Notes: generated by a model not told the origin, from the sequence alone. A stretch of 64,000 bases of DNA from Heterocephalus glaber (GCF_000247695.1 NW_004624734.1:7318895-7382894); one strand, 5' to 3'. Shown: positions 47,915-57,505, counted from the first letter of the stretch. Translations and numbers: made by a program.

Positions 47915-48007
47915 TTTCTTTTTTTTTTTTTTTGGTACCGGGTATCGAACTTGGGACCCTGCGCTTGCGAGGCAGGCACCGGAACCACTGAGCTAAATCC
48001 CCGGTCG
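47915..48007 (-). repeat. ID-type SINE just downstream of GSC
   Basis: T(14) then GGTACCGGGTATCGAACTTG ... GAGCTAAATCCCCGG, about 130 bases beyond the GSC poly(A) site and in the same orientation as the gene. Confidence 0.9.
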
Positions 48008-48134
48008 GTCCTTCTCTTTCTTTTCTAAGGAGTCAAAGTTGTTCACTCCCCTCTCCACTCTTCAAACTCAACAGGTCTTTGGGGGACTTCCACTGCTGGA
48101 GGTGGTGCTGGAGTACAAATACAGAAAGTGGCCC

Positions 48135-48382
48135 GTCTACATCGCCATCACTTTATTGTACTGTCACCGTTAACTTAACTTTAAATACTACGGTGGGAAG
48201 CGAGGCCTTGGGCCCGGGGCTGAGCCCGGGCACCCGTCCCCAGGCACCGACCCGGCTCTGTACACTATTTACAGTTCCTGTTCCTTTCTCGACCCCTCCC
48301 GCAAGGCAGCGCGTGTGCAAGAAAGTAGCATCGTCTGTCTGTGCAAGTCCTTGAGCTGGCCAAGCGCCGCAGGCCGCGGCCG
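48135..48382 (-). other. GSC: GSC 3' untranslated region
   Basis: Sequence after the stop codon, running to the expected cleavage site about 15-20 bases beyond the AATAAA at 48157-48152. It is short (about 250 b). The cleavage end is inferred, not seen. Confidence 0.7.
48152..48157 (-). terminator. GSC: GSC poly(A) signal AATAAA
   Basis: The plus strand reads tttatt, so the GSC strand reads AATAAA, about 230 bases past the stop codon. It is the first canonical signal downstream of the coding region. Confidence 0.8.
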
Positions 48383-48547
48383 TCAGCTGTCCGAATCCAA
48401 ATCGCTTTTACCTTCCTCTTCCCTCTTCTCAGGCGATGTCTTGGAGGATGAGGAGGAGGTCTTGTTCCACTTCTCCGCGTTTTCGGACTCCTCCGATGAA
48501 GACCGCTTCTGCCGCCTCCATTTGGCACGGCGGTTTTTAAACCAGAC
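48383..48547 (-). other. GSC: GSC coding exon 3
   Basis: Encodes the end of the recognition helix ([10 protein letters not shown], including Lys50), the basic RRQKR end of the homeodomain, and a Ser/Glu/Lys-rich acidic tail. Stop codon TGA on the minus strand at 48385-48383. Confidence 0.96.
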
Positions 48548-49923
48548 CTGTTGCGCAAGGGAGCAAAAAACACAGTGAAGATCGAAGGGCCGCTTCTCCC
48601 GGCGCAGGGACACCGAGGCGCTACGCGTGCCCGCTGGGTGAGAAATCGGCACCGCACGCCGCCAGCACGGACGCCAACAAAAGAGGGGAGCCACCCGCTC
48701 CCGTTTCCGCCTTTACACTCCACTTCCTGGGCCTAAAGCACCCTCCCGAAGCCTTCAGGCTGCCACTGCCAGGTTTTTTTTTTAAGTGCCAGGAGCCCAG
48801 AGAAGGCTGGGCAGACGGGGCTGGGGCCCCGATCGCAGGGCAGGAGCCACGGCGCCTACCTCCACTTTCTCCTCGCGGAGGTGCACCTTCCGGGCCAGCT
48901 GCTCACGCGTGCCCACGTCTGGGTACTTGGTCTCCTGGAAAAGGTTCTCCAGCGCTTCGAGCTGCTCGTCGGTGAAGATGGTGCGGTGCCGCCGCTTCCT
49001 CCGGCAGTGCAGCTGGTTGAGAAGCTGCAGCTCGGTGCGCGACAGCGTGCCCACGTTCATGTAGGGCAGCATCTGGTGCGGCACCGGGGACACCAGCACG
49101 GAGCCGGGGCCCTCGTAGCCTGCGACGGAATGGAGCGCACGGTCAGCCACCCTGTCCCTGTCCGAGCAACGGACACCCAGGCGCGCCCGTGCGCCCGTGA
49201 CCGTCTCCCACTTAAAAAACCCATCGCAAGGGTGCTGGGAACCCGGGGGTCGCGAGAATCAGGGCGCAGGGGGGTGTGCGCGTCCACCGCACACGCGCGA
49301 AGCCAGTTATGGAGCTCTAGCAACCTCGTCGCCCCACACAGGCTCCGAGTTACGGCCCGGGCGTTGGTGGAATCGCGACCCAGACGCCGCGCGGCTTAGT
49401 TTTCGCTAACTCTCGCCTAAAATTGCCGCAAGAGGCCCGCCAACTCCAGCACCCGGTCGGCCACAAGAAGGACCCTAGGCAGCGGTGGGAGCTCCCAAGA
49501 GGTGGATAAAGCAAGCGGGCGCCCACCCAACCCCATCCCAGCCCCCGGCGAGGCCCGCGCGGCCCTACCTGGGGGCGTCGGGACGCAGGCGCACTGCTGG
49601 GCGCCCAGCGGCGGCACAGCCCCGCAGCAGGCCGGGCCCACGGGCGCCGCCTGCACGTGCAGCTGCCCGTAGAAGTAGTTGTTGTAGCCGAGGCGGGAGC
49701 TGCCGACCGCTGCCGGGAGGCCCGCGCCGCCAGGGGCCACGGGGCGCGGGTAGAAGGCGCCAAAGTCCGAGGAGCTGCCGCCGCCGGCGCCATACAGCGG
49801 GTCCCCCTGCAGAGCCGGGAAAACGACCGGGGCCGCGGCGCTGGGCGCCACCGGCAGCACCGAGTCTTTGCCGCGCGGCCGGGCGGCCAGGATGTTGTCG
49901 ATGCTGAACATACTGGCGGGCAT
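48383..49923 (-). CDS. GSC: Goosecoid homeobox transcription factor (three coding exons)
   Basis: Nuclear DNA-binding repressor of the paired-like homeobox class, known as a Spemann organizer and craniofacial patterning factor. Coding exons on the minus strand are 49923-49569 (355 b), 49119-48860 (260 b) and 48547-48383 (165 b, ending TGA), giving 259 residues, close to the family's usual length of about 257. Introns are 449 b (donor CAG|gtaggg, acceptor gcag|GC, phase 1) and 312 b (donor GAG|gtaggc, acceptor aacag|GT, phase 0). An eh1/GEH-type Groucho-binding motif (FSIDNILA) is at residues 6-13. Residues about 14-118 are rich in Ala, Gly and Pro. The homeodomain is residues 160-219 (starts [10 protein letters not shown], recognition helix [10 protein letters not shown]), with Lys50 at residue 209, predicting TAATCC-type binding. 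The second intron falls between homeodomain positions 46 and 47. The tail is Ser/Glu-rich and ends KSDLDSDS. The start chosen gives the conserved [11 protein letters not shown]-terminus. No disabling change is seen. Confidence 0.98.
48860..49119 (-). other. GSC: GSC coding exon 2
   Basis: Encodes the linker (starting [10 protein letters not shown]) and homeodomain positions 1-46. It contains the start of helix 1 and all of helix 2 and ends with the codon for Glu46 of the homeodomain at a phase 0 donor. Confidence 0.95.
49569..49923 (-). other. GSC: GSC coding exon 1
   Basis: Encodes residues 1-118 plus the first base of codon 119: the eh1-like repressor motif and the low-complexity Ala/Gly/Pro region. 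The frame stays open upstream of the ATG through the 5' leader, but no in-frame ATG lies between the predicted transcription start (about 50125) and 49923, which supports this start. Confidence 0.95.
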
Positions 49924-50154
49924 CCCCGGGCCTCGCGCCGGGACCTGGGGCGGCGGGGACGCGACGGGGAAAAGCGTCCGGGGGAGGGGGCGGCTGTCCT
50001 CCCGCGGGCGAGCGAAGCGAAAGAGAGGCCGGCGGCACGGCCCGCGCCCCTCCCCGTGCCCTGCGTCCGCGCGCCCTCCGCCCGCCCCTCGCCGCCGCGC
50101 GCCGCACTCGGCCCGGGGGAGGACGCAGCTCGGACCAGCTGAACCCTTGTTGGT

Positions 50155-50160
50155 TTTATA
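50155..50160 (-). promoter_or_regulatory. GSC: GSC TATA box
   Basis: The minus strand reads GTATAAAACC about 230 bases upstream of the ATG, which predicts a transcription start near 50125 and a leader of about 200 bases. Vertebrate gsc promoters are known to be TATA-containing. A CRE-like TGACGTC lies just upstream (50168-50174). Confidence 0.8.
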
Positions 50161-50328
50161 CGGAGTCGACGTCATCCTGGATTTAGTTCCTGGTAATATG
50201 CAGATGACAGACAGAACCAGATTCGGCTCTTTCTTTTCCTTTGGGTGGGGGGAGGTCTCGAGGGGAGGGGGGAGAGGTGCCAAGGAGAGGGGGTTCCAGG
50301 GCCTGAAAAGAGATTGTGGATTGAGAAT

Positions 50329-50348
50329 TAATGAAATTAACCTAATCT
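50329..50348 (-). promoter_or_regulatory. P3-type homeodomain palindrome plus TAATCT site in GSC promoter
   Basis: TAATGAAATTA (50329-50339) is a perfect TAAT-N3-ATTA palindrome, the binding mode of dimeric paired-class homeodomains. TAATCT (50343-50348), a K50/bicoid-type site, follows directly. It lies about 170-190 bases upstream of the TATA box, roughly 200-220 from the predicted start, where the activin-responsive distal element of gsc lies in frog. Binding is inferred. Confidence 0.65.
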
Positions 50349-50408
50349 TTTCCATTCGGCGGCCCCGCAGCGGACCAGCCAAGCTGGGCAGGCGGCCTAA
50401 TTGCCCCG

Positions 50409-50445
50409 GTTAATCTCATTAATTCCATTGTGCGGCCGCATTAAC
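50409..50445 (-). promoter_or_regulatory. Second P3-type palindrome cluster upstream of GSC
   Basis: TAATCTCATTA (50411-50421) is a second perfect TAAT-N3-ATTA palindrome and includes a K50-type TAATCT. It is followed by the near-match TAATTCCATTG and by GCATTAA. Goosecoid itself has the Lys50 that favours TAATC, so auto-regulation through this site is plausible. Confidence 0.6.
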
Positions 50446-50449
50446 AGCT

Positions 50450-52230
50450 CCCGCCGCCGACCTCTCCGCCCCCACCCGCTTTCCTCAGATTGGGTCCTAT
50501 TATTGGGTGCGATTTCCTCTGCCTATAGCTCAAATGCATTGTAGCCGATTTTACTTTGGAACTACTTTTCTCCCCCTTTAGGAATTTGTTTTGTTTTAGA
50601 AAATGTGAGTGGTTACGTTCTCCCTCCAGTCGGATCAAAAATTCAGCTCCTCCTCCCGGCCCGGTGCACTCACCGCCTAATTCCACCTTTTTAAAAAAAT
50701 CTTGAAGTTCTCTCCCTAATGGAACAGTTTAAACCCCCTACCCTAAACCTTTTGTTTTTCTAAAAGCCAGCATTTGTAAAGGCAAAAAGGACGAAAGAAG
50801 AGATGTATCGCGTGTTTCTTAACCATTTTTTTCTTTTTGCTTCTTTATTTTTTTCAGGCACGTAAGATCTGGAAACTACCATACAGTCCCTACCTTGATC
50901 CTAACACAGAGAAGACCAAGTTCAACCACTATTTAAAATTCACCACCCTGAGTGTCGGTAGGTTTTTGTGCCTCTTCTTTCTAATTATTATTTTTGGAAA
51001 GGTGGGGGGCTTCTTCCCAAACTGTTTTTGGTTTTCAACCCGGACGGGGACTTTGGGCTCCTCTGTCTCCTTCCCCAGCAATTGAGTTGTCACGTTTTCT
51101 ACTTGCTGCTTGGCAGCCCCCTCGCTTGCGCTGCCCTTCCCGCGGGCAGGCCCAGACTGGGCCCCCGGCCCCGGCCAAAGGCAGCTCCCTTGATTTGCGG
51201 GATCTTCCGCCGGGCGCGGCCCGAGGCGAAGCGAAGCGAACCCAGCACTTCGCGAAGGCGACCGCACACCCTGGAGAAGGTAGGGGACAGGCTGCTCCAG
51301 CTAAAGCAGCGCCCGAGGTGGCAGAGTCGTCCTTTCCCGGGCCACTCAGACCACTCCAGCGGAAGAAGCACACAGTACCGGACTGAGGAGAGACTGGCCA
51401 GGGCTGGGTTGGGGAACACTTCGGGCTCCCCAAGAAGGGCCACCTTCAACTCCTGCCTGGCGTTCCTGACTTCTCTCTAGCAAATAAAGCAGGACCCCCA
51501 CCACCACCACCAAAAAAAAGTTGTCTGAAGTCTCTGAAGTAGGCTCCCTGTGCCGCGTCCTCCTCAGCGCTGGGGGAAAAGGGAAGGGCCACTTGTCAAT
51601 TGCTGTACCTGAGCCACTGGTTCCTGCTGGGCCTTACAGCCGGGCAGCGAGCACAGCTTCTCCTTAGGCTTGGGCTTGGACCTCCGCATCCCCACGCCCA
51701 CCGCTTCTAGCTCATAGCCTAGGAGATGCAAACTTCGGGTGGCTAGAGAGAGATTAGGACCTGCTGGGATGAGTCTCAGTTTGGAAAGGCAGTGGATTTT
51801 TTTAAATACTAAAAACCACTCAGGGAGTGTAACCCACTCCTCCAGAGAGGCCAGGTCCGTGGCAAAAGTGGGTGCCCCCCTTCTGCTAATCAGGGAGGGA
51901 AGCACTTTCCGTTCGAAGACTCCTGGCAGGCGGCAGGTTCCAGATGCACATGCTGCCCACTGGCCTTTCCAAGCTCCAGCTCCGGGGGCATGTGATGCGA
52001 GAAAGAGAACTGGAACTGCAGCTCTGCCTTTGCCGGCCATTGTGTTGGCAGCCAGGTGTGTGCTTCGGTCTGCTTGGGAGTGCATCTTTTGACTTTTGCC
52101 AGAGTCTAAGCCTAGCAGGAAAAGTGCTGTAGGATGTTTGGGGCCAGTTCTCATCTGTCCCATTTTGCAAAGGGTGTGCAGAGCAGCACCGGGCTGCGTC
52201 CTCAGCCCTGGACCCAAAAGAGGGCCCACA
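50450..52230. other. GSC 5' flank, non-repetitive
   Basis: No SINE or LINE visible. AT-rich conserved-looking DNA occurs at 50480-50720 and 50740-51080, then GC-rich DNA at 51080-51480. Open frames on both strands here (for example minus 51564-52229) have no recognisable domain. Likely regulatory or non-coding. Confidence 0.5.
50858..51505 (+). ncRNA. Candidate terminal exon of a transcript divergent from GSC
   Basis: A strong splice acceptor (long T/C tract then ttttcag, AG at 50856-50857) is followed about 625 bases later by AATAAA (51483-51488) with a downstream GT-rich segment. There is no convincing coding frame. The position, about 0.7 kb from the GSC start on the opposite strand, matches where a goosecoid divergent non-coding transcript is annotated in human. 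The upstream exon and splice donor were not identified, so this is a candidate only. Confidence 0.3.
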
Positions 52231-52237
52231 AGTTTTT

Positions 52238-52320
52238 TTTTTTTTTGTACCGGGGATCGAACTCGGGTCCTTGCACTTGCGCAGCAGGCGGCGAAACCAC
52301 TGAGCTAAATCCCCAACCCA
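52238..52320 (-). mobile_element. ID-type SINE, young
   Basis: GTACCGGGGATCGAACTCGG ... GAGCTAAATCCCCAACCCA. 15-bp duplication ggcccacaagttttt at 52223-52237 and 52321-52335. Confidence 0.95.
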
Positions 52321-52549
52321 GGCCCACAAGTTTTTAAAAGTATGAAACATCCTCTCCGGTCCAGTGCTTTGTGTCTCCTCCCTTGGTACTTTGTTCTTAA
52401 CTGTCAGGTTTAAGAAAGCCGTAGCCAGCGTCTCTCTTTCAGAAAGCCATCTTGCTGTACTCCTGACTCTACACTGTACAGGAGTGAGCCTTGGAGCTGA
52501 AGACTGAGCAGAGCCACCTGGCAAATTTGGAGGCCTCGGGATTTTATTT

Positions 52550-52740
52550 TTATATATTTAGTTTTGGCAATTGAACACAGGGCCTTCGCACTGAGCTACA
52601 CCCCCAGCCTCGTTTTTATTTTTTGGTGAAGCAGGGTCTTCCTAAGTCACCATAGGCTGGGCTCTAACTTGCCATCCTCCTGCCCCAGCTTCCCAGAATG
52701 CTGCATTACAGGCTCTGCTACCAGGCCGGGTTTGGAGGGT
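52550..52740 (-). repeat. B1-ID dimeric SINE (old)
   Basis: Reverse ID (GGCAATTGAACACAGGGCCT...) then reverse B1 (GCAGGGTCTTCCTAAGTCAC...). Confidence 0.75.
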
Positions 52741-53179
52741 TGTAATTGATCTAACCAAGTCTAGCCTTCATCGAGGGTCCCTTACAACCCTAACATTGAA
52801 CCAGGGTGACTGTCACCTGTAGGCCAGTTAGATTGGGGATGGACCTGGGGGCTTTTTCCTGTTCTTTTCTTTAGGAGGAGGAAGTGTGTGGTCCCCACCT
52901 TTGCCCGAAGCCAAGGGCGCTATCTGTGGGAGAGCTAGGTCCAAGATAAGAAAAGGGAGTCTGCAGGCTTTTTCCTCCGCAGAGGGAACTTTCGGGAAAG
53001 GGGTCACGGGACTGGAGCCACACACTACTTTTGTTGCCCATTCAGCTCTGGGGGTCTCCCCCGTGTGGCGGGACCTCCCCCACTGGCTGCATCCTTGATC
53101 TGTGGGCTCAACTCTTGGTTGGGGGACGCACACACCCTGGGAAAGCGGTCAGGGTGTTTTGCGCCCCGCTATGCCTCCT

Positions 53180-53320
53180 CAGCGGGCAGAAACCCACAAG
53201 TGTCCTAAGTGCGCGCTGCACAATCTCCAATCTCGCTGGGCGCAATTGGAATAACAAATGCGACGCAAGCAAATTGTCCCCCTCGGGTTGCTAAGCGATT
53301 GTTTGTCGGCCCCGCACGCA
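53180..53320. promoter_or_regulatory. Candidate conserved regulatory element: CCAAT pair, SOX-like and RFX-like motifs
   Basis: In about 90 bases there are a CCAAT (53227-53231), an inverted CCAAT (53245-53249, within CAATTGG), ACAAAT, AAATTGT, an RFX half-site-like GTTGCTAAG (53287-53295) and ATTGTTT (53298-53304), all CpG-rich and free of repeats. The motif calls are by eye and function is inferred. Confidence 0.3.
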
Positions 53321-53751
53321 CGGCTCAGCATGGGAGGACCTAGAGCTTCGGGAGGCGGCTGCAGTGCTCGGTTAGAAATTCAGTAAACACGCCGCTGATT
53401 TTCCCTATTATCACCCAAACACGATTTCACACAAAGCAATCACCGCGAAGAAGTCTATGAAAATGTGTTTGTTGAGGAGTCACTGTCTCGGTAATAGCCC
53501 TCATTTTTAAGATATTAAAGAAGAGATCAGTGGATTCCGCATGCATAAGGCGTTTTTTGCCGGTCCACGACTCGGGAAGGCGCGTTCGCGCCGCGCGCCT
53601 CGGTCATCGCTAAATTGATTCGAAGAGCATAGATTAAATTGCTTCTCTGATTTAAAACAGAGCACCCAAGTGTGCGTGTGGGTTGTCTCTTCTTGCCCCA
53701 AGATATTCTCACACTGACCCCATACTCTTTACACCCGAGCCCTAGAGATAC

Positions 53752-53769
53752 AAAAAAAAAAAAAAAAAA
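53752..53769. repeat. A(18) tract
   Basis: Uninterrupted run of 18 A with no SINE body beside it. Confidence 0.9.
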
Positions 53770-54549
53770 GCATTTGCGGCCCTAACTTCTTACCATTTCT
53801 TAATCCGTTCAGTCTCTTGCTTGGTCACAGAACAGTTTATAATCGTGTTTAAGTAGGATTTTTCGTACCATGCAAAAACCCGATGAGTCCTTTGCAAAGG
53901 TAGGAGCCCTCCGGGCTGCCGGTAGCGAGTCAGAGGAATTGGGTACAAAGCACAGACCCGGGCAGCGGGCTCAGCGCGGAGACCTCAGGACAGTTTTCGT
54001 ACCGTGCAGATTGGTGTTTGTGCTTTTAAAAAAGAAAAAAATGAAACTCCAGCGCCTCAAAAACTACTTCTTGAAAGCTTTGCAGAGTGGGTCCTGGGAT
54101 TGACCGAGGGGTGCAAATTCAGAACTGCAAGTGCTGGGTCCCTCGTTCAGCCGAACCCAGGACACTTAGGAGCTGGGTTTTGTTAAGTTTTACAGCATTC
54201 TAAATAACAGCACCAGAGCCCTGGGGACAAACTAATCAAGGTGTTAGGAATGCTTAACATAACCCTAGCGAAAGAGGGGCATCGGAAAAGTGTCTATTCC
54301 CAGGGCCTCAGAAACTGGGGGGAAAGAGAGCTTCGGTTTTCCCGGGTTGCAGAAATCTGCTTTTAGCTAGGTTATTTACCCAAGTTTGTTCCAAAGTGAC
54401 TGTGCTGTAACTTTTGCAAATCACAGAATGCAAATGTCCATAATTTGTTCTCAGAGAAACTTTCTCTTGAAATGATTAGCAAAGTCAGTCATTTGAAAAT
54501 TAGAGCGAAGGCACAGACGTAGCCGAAGCCGCTCGCTCACCGCTATCAG

Positions 54550-54815
54550 CTTCTAAAGTTTTCATTCATGTAAACCTCATTAATGAAGATCTTTTATTTA
54601 AACGTCAAGGGGATTTGAAATCTAGAGTAAATTATGAAGCTTGTATGTCTAGCCAAGTCATGGGTCAAATGCATTTGTGAAAAACTGCTAAAAGAGCATA
54701 TGGTTTTGAATTTTTCTACAATGACTAGTGTTTAAATAAATTGCTTGTACTGCTTAACTTCATGTGTAATTTTGACAGAAATTGGCCTATAGCCTTTTGA
54801 TATGTAAACATTTCA
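54550..54815. promoter_or_regulatory. Candidate enhancer: forkhead and homeodomain motifs
   Basis: ATGTAAACC (54568-54576) lies next to the palindrome CATTAATG (54578-54585). A consensus forkhead site TGTAAACA is at 54803-54810, with several AT-rich homeodomain-like sites between. It lies in the SINE-free flank of GSC. Forkhead and homeodomain inputs to gsc are known in embryos; this assignment is inference. Confidence 0.3.
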
Positions 54816-54945
54816 GCCTTTTATGCGGTATAAAAAAGACACTTGCTTTTTAGGATCAGCTAAGGCAGTCACCCTGTAATTCAGAATGCTGGCACCTACC
54901 ATTACATTCTTGCTAGATTTCAACTTTCAAGTGGCAGCCTCAGGG

Positions 54946-54977
<32 letters not shown>
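54946..54977. repeat. (AAAAG)n microsatellite
   Basis: Run of A followed by tandem AAAAG units. Confidence 0.85.
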
Positions 54978-54978
<1 letters not shown>

Positions 54979-56126
54979 GGATATTTCAAAAGCAATGTCC
55001 ATTTGGGATTAAAAGCTGTAAATGAGGTGAGAACGTGCCACTTACTATCTGAAAGAAATGGATAAACCATAGTTATTAAAGAACATCTCTGTCACTTTTC
55101 TTTAAGTCAGCCCATCTGAGGGGACACTTAAGCATGTCATTAAATGCTTAAAATGTCTTAGGGCCGAGCCAATCAGTCCAACACACAAATAGGTGTTAAA
55201 AATCTAGGTATAGGTTCAGGATGTTGCTAGTGAAATGGCTCCGTGTCACAGAACCCATTAAGATGCAAAAATCGGACTCTGGAGAGAATCATGGAGGGAA
55301 TAGAATGACACATTCTCATGCTTAGGCTTTCTTGGTTGAAGGCTGTTACTGGGAGCTGTGGAGCTGGGACAGGGGACAGTTCTGAGCCCTCTCTGGGCTG
55401 CCAGGGTCTTGAAACCTAAATCTACAACATCCCATTTGTTACTAATATGTCTGCCTTCCATCAGTAAGCACTGGGATGTGGATTGGGCACCGCAGTGAGG
55501 GGGGACAGGGTGGTCCCTTAGAGTGTGAGACAGGACCACATGTCGACTTCCGGCGAGCTAAGGTCCTTCCCCACGTGGCATCTAGCCTTGTGCACACTCT
55601 CCCAGGGACACTGGCTTGCTGGAGAAGTTTTAGAGGTGCTGGGCAGGCTGGACAGACCCACTGCTTTGTACACAGTGAACCTCCCCAGCAAATGGAGATC
55701 CCTTTTCTTAAATAGACCTCCCTGGGAAGAATCTAATTAAGAAAAAAAGACTTGCTGGGAAAGACAGGAGGAGGTGTTTTACTTCAAATTCTTATGCATT
55801 CCAGTTCATCAGATTGTGGTCAGCAATCCTGAAAGCAAAGAATACATTTCATGACATAAAAGAAGCATGAGAAGCTTTTGTTTTGTTTTGTTTTCTAAGC
55901 ATTCTATAGTCCAACCTTTCAGTCTATTTTGAAATGAATAAAGGGTAAAAAAAAAAAAAGTCTCCATTAGCTGTAGTTTTAAAGTTCTTAAGAAAAAAAT
56001 TTGATCTGGAAATAAAATAGTTCCATAGCCTTCAGCTGCTTAACTTTGGCAAACTTATCCCCAAATGTGTTTGGGGTCAAAGTTAGCTGGGCAAGATAAG
56101 TATTTTGATAAAAATAAGAATACTTA

Positions 56127-56211
56127 CTTCTGGGGCAGGGATTTAGCTCAGTGGTTCCGGCACCTGCCTCTCAAGCTCAAGGTCCCAAGTTCGATCCCCA
56201 GTACCAAAAAA
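56127..56211 (+). mobile_element. ID-type SINE, young
   Basis: GGCAGGGATTTAGCTCAGTG ... GTTCGATCCCCAGTACC-A(n). 11-bp duplication aagaatactta at 56116-56126 and 56212-56222. Confidence 0.92.
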
Positions 56212-56442
56212 AAGAATACTTAATACTTTAAAGATACTTTGGCAGACTGAGAGGTTTTTAGTTTTGAAGGAAAGAATATTATAAAATAAAACTGAAAATT
56301 AAAAGCTAACCATGCATGAGTGGCTATTGCATGTCTAGAAGACTAGTACCAGTGGAAATAGGTTTAAGTGTATTCATCTTTTTAAAAAAGACTTGATGAA
56401 ATGGTCATTGGCTGATAGATCATCTTAATATCTTGAGACACA

Positions 56443-56531
56443 GGGCTGGGGATTTAGCTCAGTGGTTCCACCGCCTGCCTCGCAAGCACAAGATCCAGAG
56501 TTTGATCCCGGTACCCCCCCCCCCAATTTGA
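56443..56531 (+). mobile_element. ID-type SINE, young, with C-run tail
   Basis: GGGCTGGGGATTTAGCTCAG ... GTTTGATCCCGGTACC then C-rich instead of A-rich. 13-bp duplication atcttgagacaca at 56430-56442 and 56532-56544. Confidence 0.92.
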
Positions 56532-56564
56532 ATCTTGAGACACAATTTGCATCAGGTATCATGA

Positions 56565-56717
56565 GTGATACTTTGTTTTGAGACAGTGACTCCCTGTATA
56601 GTTCATGCTGACTTTGAACTCACTATGTAGTCCCTGTTGGCCTGGAACTCCTTATCATCTTCCTGCCTCAGCCTCCCTGGTGCTGGGACTATAGGTGTGT
56701 GCCACTATACTAGTTGA
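56565..56717 (-). repeat. B1 SINE
   Basis: GAGACAGTGACTCCCTGTAT, duplicated block, GGGACTATAGGTGTGTGCCA. Confidence 0.85.
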
Positions 56718-56808
56718 TGATTGGTATATTTTAAACAGCAGAAGGAGGAAAATAATAACCGCTTTACCCATGAGTCTTGTCCTTGTGTCACTGAGTCCTT
56801 TTCAACAG

Positions 56809-57505
56809 CTTTCTGACCTGGAAGCCAATGACTCCCTTCTGCCTTCTAAAGAAGCAGTGTGCAGAGCCAGGGTTCCAGAAGCAGGGTCAGGCAGCCATGG
56901 GGATCCTGAGGAGTGTTGCTTTCAGAGGTCACAAGTCCGGTCACCTGCTCTGTCCCACCATGGCAGGGCCTGATGCCACATTGAAGCTGTGTAGATTATG
57001 CTGGAAGGAGGAGAAAAATGCCCAGAAACAACTGCATCTTTCCATCTGCTTCCTGTCAGGGCTGTCATCTCCCAGCAGGGACCAGGAGCTTTGGAATGAC
57101 CCTTTCTTGCACGCGGACACCTCCAAGCCCCACGTTCCCCTTCCGTCCCATTGCACAGTGGGCGTTCTCAGAGCCAGCAGACCCTACCGCACTCCTCGGC
57201 TGCCTGTGCCGGAGGTGGCGTTTGTGTGCTTATTTGAGGTCTTCACCCACCGTTGGCACTGCAGGCTGAGTCTGGTCTGACCAGCACGGGGATTTGGTTT
57301 CACTCAGCAGTAAAATTCTTTCTGCAGACCAGAAGTTCTCGGGTTGAAAATCCCAGGCGTGCGTCTCCCAAGCCATGAGGCTGTTGGTAATTTATGTATT
57401 ACGAGGGAAAGTAGTCTATTCGTAGCAGTGACAGCCTGGGGAATTTGGCACACTGTAGGAGCCGAATGTATGGAAGTTGTACAATAAAGAACCCTTTTTG
57501 CCTAC
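56809..57505 (+). ncRNA. Candidate transcript 3' exon ending at AATAAA
   Basis: An acceptor-like CCTTTTCAACAG (AG about 56807-56808) is followed by about 680 bases of non-repetitive sequence ending TTGTACAATAAAGAACCC (AATAAA 57483-57488), which reads like a genuine 3' UTR end. The frame 56828-57280 crosses it but has no recognisable domain. No upstream exon was found. Candidate only. Confidence 0.25.

Larger units (their letters stand above)
48800..50180. other. CpG island over the GSC promoter, exons 1 and 2
   Basis: Very high G+C with frequent CpG, densest at 49560-50150, spanning the promoter, leader, exon 1, intron 1 and exon 2. Typical of a Polycomb-regulated developmental gene. Boundaries were judged by eye. 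Confidence 0.85.
52741..56115. other. Long SINE-free stretch upstream of GSC
   Basis: About 3.4 kb without any B1, ID or MIR copy that I can see, containing only an A-tract (53752-53769) and an AAAAG microsatellite (54946-54977). Elsewhere SINEs occur roughly every 0.6-1 kb. No coding gene. Probable regulatory DNA of GSC. Confidence 0.5.

Noticed and set aside
49417..50382. Long in-frame extension of GSC exon 1 to 50382
   Set aside because: It reads through the TATA box upstream and past the exon 1 donor downstream. The conserved start is at 49923.
51564..52229. 221-codon minus-strand open frame upstream of GSC
   Set aside because: No domain, and no splice or promoter support. Ends at the edge of an ID SINE.
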